A stretch of 41,601 bases of DNA from Elusimicrobia bacterium RIFOXYD2_FULL_34_15 (GTDB lineage: Bacteria > Elusimicrobiota > UBA8919), in NCBI GenBank assembly GCA_001800605.1, contig MGVS01000052.1:7095-48695 (forward strand), given 5' to 3'. This document shows positions 23,671-32,030 of this stretch, one piece after another. The translations under genes and the position numbers were made by a program. The notes beneath the pieces were generated by a model. That model saw only the letters and a program-made list of their open reading frames with translations, did not search any database and was not told the DNA's origin. Position 1 is the first letter of the stretch. Each line of letters opens with the position of its first letter.

Positions 23671-25045
23671 AATCAAATTTGGTACTGATGGCTGGCGAGG
23701 TATAATAGCGAAAGATTTTACATTCAGCAATATAAGAATTGCTTCGCAGGCAGTATCGGATTATATTAATTCAGAATTATACGATTCTAAATATGCTAAA
23801 TCTGTTATTATCGGTTATGATAACAGGTTTCTTTCTGAGAAATTTGCAAGTGAGGTAGCAAGAGTTATAATGGCGAATAATATTGAGGCTAAGGTTTCTA
23901 AAACAGCCGTAACTTCGCCTTCTATTTCTTTATTCTGCAAAGAAAATAATTGCTTGGGTATAATGATAACCGCAAGCCATAATCCTCCTATTTGGAATGG
24001 CTTGAAAGTTAAACTTCAATATGGCAGTTCGGTGTCTCAGGAAGTAATCAATAAGATTTCAGATTTTCTTTATAAAAATAGTGTTAATACCGGAAATAAA
24101 GAAATTATATTTGTGGATGTATTGAATTCTTACAAAAAATATCTTAAATCAATGGTTAGTATTAAATCGCTTTTAAAATTGAAAATTGTCATAGATTCTA
24201 TGAATGGCAGCGGTGCAGGGATTTATGAGAGTTTTTTTAAGAAAGAAAAAATATATTCAGTTAGAAATTACAGGGATCCTATGTTTTCAGGTGTGAATCC
24301 TGAACCGATAGAGAAAAATCTAAACGAACTGAAAAAAGAGATATTAAAAAACAATGCAGATGTGGGTTTTGCTTTTGATGGTGATGCGGATAGATTAGGT
24401 GTGATAGATGATAGAGGGCGTTATTTACCGCCGCATATCGTATTTCCTTTAATATTATTATATTTGATTGAGGGTAGAAAGTTAAAAGGAAACATTGTGC
24501 AAACTATTTCATTGGGTTACATATCCGAAAGAATTGCTAAAAAATATTCTATACCGCTTGAAGAGGTTTCCGTCGGATTTAAATATGTTTGTGAAAAAAT
24601 GCTAATAAAAGACGTTTTACTTGGCGGTGAAGAATCTGGCGGATATGGCTGGAAAGGCGGAATTCCGGAAAGAGACGGAATATTGAATGCGCTTCTATTG
24701 ACAGAAATGCTGATAAAAACAAAAAAGAAATTATCATTCTTAGTTGATGATATGCAGAAAAAATTTGGAAAATCTTGTTATATGAGAAAGGATATAAAAT
24801 TAAAACAACCTGTAGATAAAGAAAAATTTACTAATAAAGTTAAAGAAATAATAAGTAAAGAAAAAAATATAAAAGAAATCAGAGCTTATGATGGAATAAA
24901 AATAGTTTTTGACAATGATAGCTGGCTATTACTAAGGCCATCCGGTACTGAACCGGTTCTAAGGACTTATTCTGAGACGGAATCAGTTAACAATACAAAA
25001 AAACTTCTTGATTTTGCGGAAGAAATTTGTTTAAATCTTTTATAA
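23654..25045 (+). CDS. manB: Phosphomannomutase/phosphoglucomutase
   Basis: An alpha-D-phosphohexomutase interconverting hexose-6- and hexose-1-phosphates, here probably mannose. The four family sites are present: the phosphoserine loop TASHNPPIWNGLK (near residue 106), the Mg2+ loop FDGDADRLGVID, the sugar loop GGEESGGYGWKGG, and the phosphate loop RPSGTEPVLRTYSET. The track start at 23603 lies inside the cupin gene and adds an unrelated MKHQHLRLKML leader. ATG 23654 (or ATG 23648, two residues earlier) gives MEEINKIKFGTDGWRGI, the normal N-terminus, and a usual length of 463 aa. With the preceding cupin and nucleotidyltransferase it forms a three-step route from fructose-6-phosphate to GDP-mannose. 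Confidence 0.92.
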   Translation: MEEINKIKFGTDGWRGIIAKDFTFSNIRIASQAVSDYINSELYDSKYAKSVIIGYDNRFLSEKFASEVARVIMANNIEAKVSKTAVTSPSISLFCKENNCLGIMITASHNPPIWNGLKVKLQYGSSVSQEVINKISDFLYKNSVNTGNKEIIFVDVLNSYKKYLKSMVSIKSLLKLKIVIDSMNGSGAGIYESFFKKEKIYSVRNYRDPMFSGVNPEPIEKNLNELKKEILKNNADVGFAFDGDADRLGVIDDRGRYLPPHIVFPLILLYLIEGRKLKGNIVQTISLGYISERIAKKYSIPLEEVSVGFKYVCEKMLIKDVLLGGEESGGYGWKGGIPERDGILNALLLTEMLIKTKKKLSFLVDDMQKKFGKSCYMRKDIKLKQPVDKEKFTNKVKEIISKEKNIKEIRAYDGIKIVFDNDSWLLLRPSGTEPVLRTYSETESVNNTKKLLDFAEEICLNLL

Positions 25046-25183
25046 GAAACGATTAAGATTGATAAAGGGAAAAGGAGCGTCTTGTAGTTAGTTTGAGTAG
25101 TTAGTAGTTAGGGATAAATTTTTCGTTGAATTAGTAAAATTATTACCTAGTGCTAATTACAAAATACTAATTACTAATTACTT

Positions 25184-25218
25184 AAATTTTGGAGGTCGCC
25201 GCGGCGACCGAAAAATTT
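25184..25218. repeat. Perfect GC-rich palindrome in the metK leader
   Basis: GGTCGCCGCGGCGACC (25194-25209) is a perfect 16-base palindrome in otherwise very AT-rich DNA. It is bracketed by AAATTTT and AAAATTT, which extend the stem. It ends about 18 bases before the metK start. The region upstream (25046-25183) contains degenerate TAGTTAG and CTAATTACT words but no riboswitch or clear promoter. Confidence 0.8.
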
Positions 25219-25235
25219 ATAATGGGGGGTAGAAT

Positions 25236-26429
25236 ATGTTTTGTGGTGATTATGTTTTTACGTCGGAGTCAGTGACAGAAGGGCATCCGGATAAGGTTTG
25301 TGACCAAATTTCTGATGCGGTGTTGGACGAAGTTTATAGGCAGGATTCGCCTTTAAAAAATAATTTTACATGCCGGGTTGCTTGCGAGACTTATGTCACA
25401 GCCGGACTTTTAATTGTTGGTGGTGAGATAACAACAAAAGCATATATAGATGTGCCTGTTATAGCCAGAAGAGTTATTAAAGATATCGGTTATACAGATG
25501 TAAAATATGGTTTCAATTATCAGACTTGCGGGATACTTAACGCAATCGGCCGTCAGTCACCAGATATTTCTCAGGGTGTATCAAGAGGTAAGGAAATCGG
25601 TGCCGGAGACCAGGGATTAATGATAGGTTATGCATGTACCGAAACAAAAGAGCTTATGCCGCTTCCTATAACACTCGCGCAGGAATTAACTATGCGTCTT
25701 GCTGAAGTAAGGAAGAAAAATATATTGAAATATGTCGGACCTGACGGAAAATCACAGGTTACAGTAAAATATGTTGATGGAAGACCTGTTGAAGTTGATA
25801 AAATTGTTATATCAACCCAGCATACAGAAGATTCTGTTGATAAAAAAACCGGAAATCTTGCTAAATGGGCGAAAGACGAATTGATTGAAACGGTAATAAT
25901 GCCAACTATTCCAAAAAATCTTTTAAAGAATTTTAGTTTTAAAAATGATTGTTTTGTTAATCCAACAGGAAGATTTGTTGTCGGTGGTCCGCAGTCAGAT
26001 ACCGGTATGACCGGCAGGAAGATTATAGTTGATACATACGGCGGTATGGCTCCACATGGCGGCGGTGCATTTTCAGGAAAAGATCCGACGAAAGTTGATC
26101 GTTCTGCATGTTACATGGCAAGATATATTGCAAAGAATATTGTCGCGGCAGGTCTTGCTGAAAAATGCATGGTTCAACTTGCATATGCAATCGGAGTTGC
26201 TGAACCGGTATCAATAATGGTTGATACACTTGGAACCGGTAGAACAGACGGCAGACTTGAAAAAGTAGTAAGAAAAGTTTTTTCATTGACTCCAAAAGGT
26301 ATAATTGATTCACTTGAACTCCATAGACCGATTTACCAAAAGACAGCAGCCTACGGTCATTTTGGAAGAAAAGAATTTACATGGGAAAGAACTGATAAAG
26401 CCGCTCAATTGAAATCGGAATTAAGATAG
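25236..26429 (+). CDS. metK: S-adenosylmethionine synthetase
   Basis: Cytosolic enzyme making S-adenosylmethionine from methionine and ATP. The three-domain MetK signature is complete: [19 protein letters not shown] (ATP/Met site) near the start, [12 protein letters not shown] near residue 120, and [17 protein letters not shown] (glycine-rich P-loop-like motif) near residue 270. At 397 aa it is slightly longer than the E. coli enzyme (384). GGGGGG lies just before the ATG. No SAM riboswitch fold was recognised upstream; the leader instead has a GC-rich perfect palindrome. It is paired with ahcY downstream, and the two supply and recycle methyl donor for the methyltransferases and radical SAM enzyme of the glycan cluster and for the cell generally. 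Confidence 0.97.
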   Translation: MFCGDYVFTSESVTEGHPDKVCDQISDAVLDEVYRQDSPLKNNFTCRVACETYVTAGLLIVGGEITTKAYIDVPVIARRVIKDIGYTDVKYGFNYQTCGILNAIGRQSPDISQGVSRGKEIGAGDQGLMIGYACTETKELMPLPITLAQELTMRLAEVRKKNILKYVGPDGKSQVTVKYVDGRPVEVDKIVISTQHTEDSVDKKTGNLAKWAKDELIETVIMPTIPKNLLKNFSFKNDCFVNPTGRFVVGGPQSDTGMTGRKIIVDTYGGMAPHGGGAFSGKDPTKVDRSACYMARYIAKNIVAAGLAEKCMVQLAYAIGVAEPVSIMVDTLGTGRTDGRLEKVVRKVFSLTPKGIIDSLELHRPIYQKTAAYGHFGRKEFTWERTDKAAQLKSELR

Positions 26430-26443
26430 AGGGAAAAGGGTAT

Positions 26444-26506
26444 CCCGCCACTGAATCATTGGCGGGTCCGCCAAATTCGCCACCTGGCGAATTTGTAGCG
26501 GAAAAG
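26444..26506 (-). repeat. Palindromic CCGCCACTGA/TCAGTGGCGG-type repeat, copy i
   Basis: Located between metK and ahcY. On the minus strand it reads CCGCTACAAATTCGCCA..., then TGGCGGACCCGCCA, then TCAGTGGCGGG. It is the same family as the copies at 28037 and 30003 but carries an extra nested palindrome, AAATTCGCCAGGTGGCGAATTT. The rest of this gap holds degenerate purine repeats (GGAGAAAGGTGGAAAG) and GCACAATCGCACTATCGCACC words. Confidence 0.8.
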
Positions 26507-26616
26507 GTAAAAAGGGAGAAAGGTGGAAAGTGGGATATTGGTGGATAGATGTTCCATCATTGCACAATCGCACTATCGCACCAACTTACGACCTTATCAC
26601 CTAAATACTTTTATAG

Positions 26617-27891
<1,275 letters not shown>

Positions 27892-27985
27892 AAGACAAGT
27901 TAAAAGTATAAATTAAAATAAAAAAACAGAAAGACTTAATTTTAACTTTTGATTTAAATTTTGATTGCCTTTATTGGGGGGTATT

Positions 27986-29857
27986 ATGAAAAAAAACAGT
28001 TTATTACTTGTTTCTATTTTAACTTTTATAACTTTTCCGCCACTGATTTTATGGCGGACCCGCCAACGGCTCAGTGGCGGGTTACTTTTCACCCCGTTTA
28101 GAAAATTAACAGAGAGAATAAATAAAATATTTAAACCTGTAGAAAATAAAATATATCATTGTTTTATAGTAATTACATTTTTGTATTTTCTAACGGGGTT
28201 AACTTGCCTCTATTGCGAGTCTTTTAAAATTCTTGGAACTCGACCTTTGGGAATGGGCGGTGCATATGTTGCCATAGGTGAAGATGCTATTACTCAATAT
28301 TGGAATCCAGCCGGTCTTGGTATTGGTTCTGATGTTGATGTACAATTACCTTTTACCGTTCAAGCGGAATTAACAGGTGACATTCTTGGTTCTGCAGATC
28401 GTCTTTCAGAGCTTGCCGAGCAATATTCACAGATATCAACTGCTCAAAAATCAGGAAAAGCAATATCGCTAAGTCAGTTAAGTGCGTTTATTAAGGGTAT
28501 TAAAGAATTAGAAGACCTTAATGACCCCAAAAAAGGAGTACTTATAAATGCAGGTGCAGGTGGAAATATAAGGATAAAGAATTTAGCGTTTTCGGTAAAC
28601 AATTTTACTTCAATTAGCACAGATCCGAGCGTAGATATAAAAAATTTGGGTTTGGGTGCCGGAAGTTTTTCTCCGGAGATGAAACGTGCAATTTATAGAG
28701 CTGAAAGTTACAGCGGAGTGGATTTAGGTGAAATTGTGGATAGTTATAATACTACATATGCAGCAGAACATCCCGGACAGAATATTTTTGATGCTCCTAC
28801 TGACCCTACGCTTCAAACATCAGCAAATACTTTATCAACAGGAATTTTAACAGATATTACAGCAAATCTTACAAACCTTGGAATTGATACGACAATAACT
28901 GCAACTATCCCTCTAGGAATGACAGTCGAACAGGCTCTTGCAAATGCAATTGTAAAAGCCGCCACAGATCCTACAATTGCTGCACAATTAGGTTCTACAG
29001 TTTTAACTCCTGCAGAGGTTGCAGATTATGTTCAGCAGATTGAAGATATTAGGCCATTAGTAGTTAGCATCTTAACAGGTGCTACGTCAGGTTCATCATA
29101 TGCAAAAAACCAGTCTAACTTTACAATTCGCGGAGCATCAACATTTGAAGCATCTTTGGGATATGGCAGAGAGGTTCCGTATGTACAGACAGAAACATTT
29201 CTAAAAGGTATTTTAAAAGGACTTTATGCAGGTATAAATATCAAATATATAAAAGGTTATGTTGCATATCAAAAAATAGAGGTTCTTAGAGATACTGATA
29301 CAGATTTATTGGCAGATTTTAGAAATAATCAGCAAGCTTCCAATTCTTTTGGTTTGGATTTAGGTTTCTTATTGCAAAAAAGGTTTTTTGATAGAAAAAC
29401 TAATTTTGGAATTTTAGTGAGAAATATCAATCAGCCAACATTAGATATGCCGGTAGCTGCTACTAATAACGGAGAAGGTTCAAAATATGAAATTGATCCA
29501 CAGGTAAGGGGTGGAATAGCAGTTTGGCCGTTTAACTGGTGGACAGTATCAACAGACATTGATTTAACAAATAATTTTACAGCACTTCCAAAATATAAAT
29601 CCCGTTTGTGGGGTTTGGGTAACGAATTTAATCTTGTGAATAAGCCATGGCTTAACTTTGCATTGCGTGCCGGTTTAATGAAAAATATGGCAGAATCTAC
29701 ATCAAAACTTGCTTATACAGGCGGTTTTGGAATAAATATTATGCATTTCGTTATCGATGCCGGAGTTGCTATGTCTTCCGATAGGGTTGAAATAAGTGAT
29801 GGCACAAAAGTACCTTCTTCAGCAGCCGGCGCAGTAACAATATCATTCGATTTCTAA
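27986..29857 (+). CDS. PorV/TraF-like outer-membrane beta-barrel protein
   Basis: A predicted outer-membrane barrel of about 620 aa. The block RPLGMGGAYVAIGEDAITQYWNPAGLG is the hallmark of the PorV/UPF0164/TraF_2 group (FadL-like barrels). The region LSELAEQYSQISTAQKSG and the later strands ending in VTISFDF (terminal Phe for BAM recognition) fit that fold. The track starts at TTG 27965; ATG 27986 with GGGGGG upstream is better. The N-terminus is odd: a first hydrophobic stretch (MKKNSLLLVSILTFITF), then about 45 basic residues encoded by a palindromic repeat, then a second signal-peptide-like segment (FIVITFLYFLTGLTCLYC). The second part aligns with the signal peptide of the M6 protease, where a start codon exists. 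Here that start position reads GTAG, so the true signal peptide may have become fused to a leader ORF. Role unknown; PorV relatives assist T9SS. Confidence 0.8.
   Translation: MKKNSLLLVSILTFITFPPLILWRTRQRLSGGLLFTPFRKLTERINKIFKPVENKIYHCFIVITFLYFLTGLTCLYCESFKILGTRPLGMGGAYVAIGEDAITQYWNPAGLGIGSDVDVQLPFTVQAELTGDILGSADRLSELAEQYSQISTAQKSGKAISLSQLSAFIKGIKELEDLNDPKKGVLINAGAGGNIRIKNLAFSVNNFTSISTDPSVDIKNLGLGAGSFSPEMKRAIYRAESYSGVDLGEIVDSYNTTYAAEHPGQNIFDAPTDPTLQTSANTLSTGILTDITANLTNLGIDTTITATIPLGMTVEQALANAIVKAATDPTIAAQLGSTVLTPAEVADYVQQIEDIRPLVVSILTGATSGSSYAKNQSNFTIRGASTFEASLGYGREVPYVQTETFLKGILKGLYAGINIKYIKGYVAYQKIEVLRDTDTDLLADFRNNQQASNSFGLDLGFLLQKRFFDRKTNFGILVRNINQPTLDMPVAATNNGEGSKYEIDPQVRGGIAVWPFNWWTVSTDIDLTNNFTALPKYKSRLWGLGNEFNLVNKPWLNFALRAGLMKNMAESTSKLAYTGGFGINIMHFVIDAGVAMSSDRVEISDGTKVPSSAAGAVTISFDF
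28033..28107 (+). repeat. Palindromic repeat copy ii, inside the 5' end of the PorV-like gene
   Basis: CCGCCACTGA (28037) pairs with TCAGTGGCGG (28071-28080) around an inner TGGCGG-ACC-CGCCA. It is followed by ACCCCGTTTAGAAAATT, whose complement ATTTTCTAACGGGGTT occurs at 28185-28200 within the signal-peptide codons. The repeat is read through in frame here, adding a basic linker to the protein. Confidence 0.8.
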
Positions 29858-29887
29858 CCCAATTTTTTAAAATAGTAAAAATGGGTT
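29856..29887. other. Stem-loop after the PorV-like gene
   Basis: AACCCAATTTTT and AAAAATGGGTT can pair (one bulged base) right after the stop codon. No T-run follows on the plus strand, so it is at best a weak terminator or an mRNA 3'-end stem. Confidence 0.4.
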
Positions 29888-29962
29888 AAAAAAATCTTAC
29901 CATATTAAGAATCCAATCAATATAATATTGCATCATAATATATATAAGAAAGAAAATATTTA

Positions 29963-30106
29963 ATGAAAAAAATAAATGCTTTAATAACTATTATAACTTT
30001 TTCCGCCACTACTTCTATGGCGGACCCGCCAACGGCTCAGTGGCGGGAACTTTTTTATCCCGTTAGAAAATTAAATAATATCATTTATAATCACTTGGAT
30101 ATTTAA
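29963..30106 (+). CDS. Small leader ORF (47 aa) coupled to the M6 protease gene
   Basis: Not in the ORF track. It begins ATG AAA AAA ATA AAT and encodes a short hydrophobic start (MKKINALITIITFSATTSM), then a basic tail produced by the palindromic repeat (ADPPTAQWRELFYPVRKL). Its TAA stop overlaps the ATG of the metalloprotease as TAATG, so reinitiation is possible. The corresponding segment upstream of the PorV-like gene is fused in frame to the gene instead. It could be a real leader peptide, a duplicated signal-peptide fragment interrupted by the repeat, or chance. The arrangement is seen directly; translation is unproven. Confidence 0.35.
   Translation: MKKINALITIITFSATTSMADPPTAQWRELFYPVRKLNNIIYNHLDI
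29999..30072 (+). repeat. Palindromic repeat copy iii, upstream of the M6 protease gene
   Basis: CCGCCACT (30003) pairs with AGTGGCGG (30039-30046), with TGGCGGACCCGCCA inside. CCCGTTAGAAAAT (30059-30071) is the perfect inverse of ATTTTCTAACGGG (30149-30161) in the protease signal-peptide codons. The start codon at 30106 therefore lies in a 77-base loop between these arms. It has the same layout as copy ii. Confidence 0.85.
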
Positions 30107-31968
30107 TGAAAAAAAAATATGGTTATTATGTAATTGTAATTTTTATGTATTTTCTAACGGGACTTACCTACCTTCATTCTGTTCCACACATAAATGGCAG
30201 AAACCCTGGTCCCAAAGAATACGTTAGAAGAACAAAACAAATAAAAACAGTTAAAGGTGCGGTTTCAAAAACAATAACCGCAACTGGTGCGCGAAAAATT
30301 GCTATCATAATGGTTAATTTTGCTTCAGCCGGTACAAGTACTTCAGGTAATGAAATAATGTCATCTGACGATATTAGAGGTCTCAATTATAATTTTTCAT
30401 ACTTAAGAAACTTTTATTTAGAAGCATCGTATAGAAAATTAGATATAGAAATAACATTTTTTTTCTCAACAGGTTCTGCATCTTCGCTTAGCGGAAATGA
30501 AACCCCTTTTACATTGTCTACTCCGATGTCGACATACGGGCAGGATACAGATGCCTCGCTTTCTCAACTTATAATGGATTCAATAAATATCTGCGGTCAA
30601 GTAAATTCAATAAACTTTGACGGTGTAATGGTTGTGCACGCCGGATACGGTAATGAATCAACGAGTAATGATGGCGATATATGGGCTGCGTATGTTGGAC
30701 CTTTTGCGAATACATACGGTTTTACCGAAGGTACAAATGTCCCTGTAAAAGAATCCGGTGCAAGTCCTATAGGGGTAACTTGCCATGAATTTGGTCATCA
30801 CATAGGTTTGTTTGATTTATATTCTACGGTTACTAGGGGAGCCACGCAGGTTGGGTTTTGGTCTTTAATGGATTATGGTGTTTGGCAGGGGAGTGTGCAG
30901 GGTTCAAATCCTACACATCCATCCGCCTGGGAAAAAAAATCGTTAGGATGGCTTGAATTTGTTGAAATATCTTCGGGAACACATAATTTAGAAAGTTTTG
31001 CTTTTGAAACAAGTTCAACATCGGTATACAAACTTAAATTAATTGATACCGAATCGGAATATTTCCTTGTTTATCAAACATCTAGAACCGCTTTTTCACC
31101 GGCACCTTCAGGGAACAACGGTATTTTGATATGGCACATTGATGAAGGAATAATTGACGGTACTACCCTTAGCGATAGAATGGCTACCAATTCTTTAAAT
31201 AATTTTTCTCACAGAACAGTTAGTGTAGTTCCGGCGAATGGTATCGATCCTTCGGCAAATTTTGGTGATTTTGGCAATTTGTGGCCTGGTAAAAAAGTAA
31301 TTTTTACAGCTCCGTTATCAAATAAATATAATGGACAAGAGACTATGTTAACAGTTTTTGATATTAATAACCTAATACAATCATCACAATTTAAAGCTTC
31401 TTATAAACCTTTTATACGAGGTTTTGTAAAAGATTCGGCTGGTGTTGGAATAGAAAGTATTAATGTTGCGTTAACCAAAACGAACTTTGTAGATGTTACA
31501 GTAACTGATAAAAACGGTTCGTATGTATTTGCTAATTTAGAAAATGGAATTTATGAAATTAGACCGGTAAATGCTAATCTAGAATTTGTTCCAACGAGCA
31601 AAATAATTTCTATAGTAGATTTGCCGTTAAGCAATAATAATTTTGCAGGAATTGCTGTAAATACTTTTGCAAACCTTACAGAAAAATCAAATAATATAAA
31701 AGCGGTTAATAATCTATTTGTCCCAGGACAAGAACTGTCTACGATATATTATAAGATAGCTAAAGATGGAAATGTTACTATAAAACTTTATACACTTGAC
31801 GGTAAATTTATAAAGACCCTGGTCGATGAATTTACGTCTGCAGGGATAAATTCTATAACTTGGGATGGAAAAAATCTTAAAGATAATGAGGTGGCTTCCG
31901 GGATCTATCTTGTTCATATCGAAGCTCCCGGTTTTAAATCAACAAAAAAAATATGTGTGATAAGATGA
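30106..31968 (+). CDS. Secreted M6-type metalloprotease with FlgD-like C-terminal sorting-type domain
   Basis: A 620-aa exported protease. Residues 1-25 form a signal peptide (YVIVIFMYFLTGLTYLHS). The catalytic domain contains the zinc motif HEFGHHIGLFDLY at 227-239 (HExxHxxGxxD) and the downstream WSLMDYG Met-turn, as in immune inhibitor A-like M6 proteases. EYFLVYQ and GILIWHIDEG are further family blocks. Residues ~435-515 form a carboxypeptidase-regulatory-like beta-sandwich (GFVKDSAGVGIESINVAL...GSYVFANLENGIYEI). Residues ~535-620 are a FlgD-Ig-like domain (VTIKLYTLDGKFIKTL, NSITWDGKNLKDNEVASGIYLV) ending in KKICVIR, which resembles T9SS type A C-terminal domains. With a SprA-family gene nearby it is a candidate T9SS cargo; that is inference. 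It is coupled to a leader ORF by TAATG. Confidence 0.88.
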   Translation: MKKKYGYYVIVIFMYFLTGLTYLHSVPHINGRNPGPKEYVRRTKQIKTVKGAVSKTITATGARKIAIIMVNFASAGTSTSGNEIMSSDDIRGLNYNFSYLRNFYLEASYRKLDIEITFFFSTGSASSLSGNETPFTLSTPMSTYGQDTDASLSQLIMDSINICGQVNSINFDGVMVVHAGYGNESTSNDGDIWAAYVGPFANTYGFTEGTNVPVKESGASPIGVTCHEFGHHIGLFDLYSTVTRGATQVGFWSLMDYGVWQGSVQGSNPTHPSAWEKKSLGWLEFVEISSGTHNLESFAFETSSTSVYKLKLIDTESEYFLVYQTSRTAFSPAPSGNNGILIWHIDEGIIDGTTLSDRMATNSLNNFSHRTVSVVPANGIDPSANFGDFGNLWPGKKVIFTAPLSNKYNGQETMLTVFDINNLIQSSQFKASYKPFIRGFVKDSAGVGIESINVALTKTNFVDVTVTDKNGSYVFANLENGIYEIRPVNANLEFVPTSKIISIVDLPLSNNNFAGIAVNTFANLTEKSNNIKAVNNLFVPGQELSTIYYKIAKDGNVTIKLYTLDGKFIKTLVDEFTSAGINSITWDGKNLKDNEVASGIYLVHIEAPGFKSTKKICVIR

Positions 31969-31976
31969 TAAAAATA

Positions 31977-32018
31977 AGTAACGAGTAACGAGTAATGGGT
32001 AATGGGTAAAGAGTAACT
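31977..32018. repeat. Heptanucleotide tandem repeat
   Basis: Six degenerate heptads (AGTAACG, AGTAACG, AGTAATG, GGTAATG, GGTAAAG, AGTAACT) fill the gap between the protease gene and the next barrel gene. Similar degenerate microsatellites with different words lie in other gaps of this window. Confidence 0.8.
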
Positions 32019-32030
32019 GATAAAAATGAA

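Noticed and set aside
25046-25235. SAM riboswitch upstream of metK
   Set aside because: I could not find the conserved SAM-I, SAM-II or SAM-IV core segments; only a GC palindrome and degenerate AT repeats are present.
26023-26313. Overlapping ORFs on both strands inside metK
   Set aside because: They are shadows of a highly conserved housekeeping gene.
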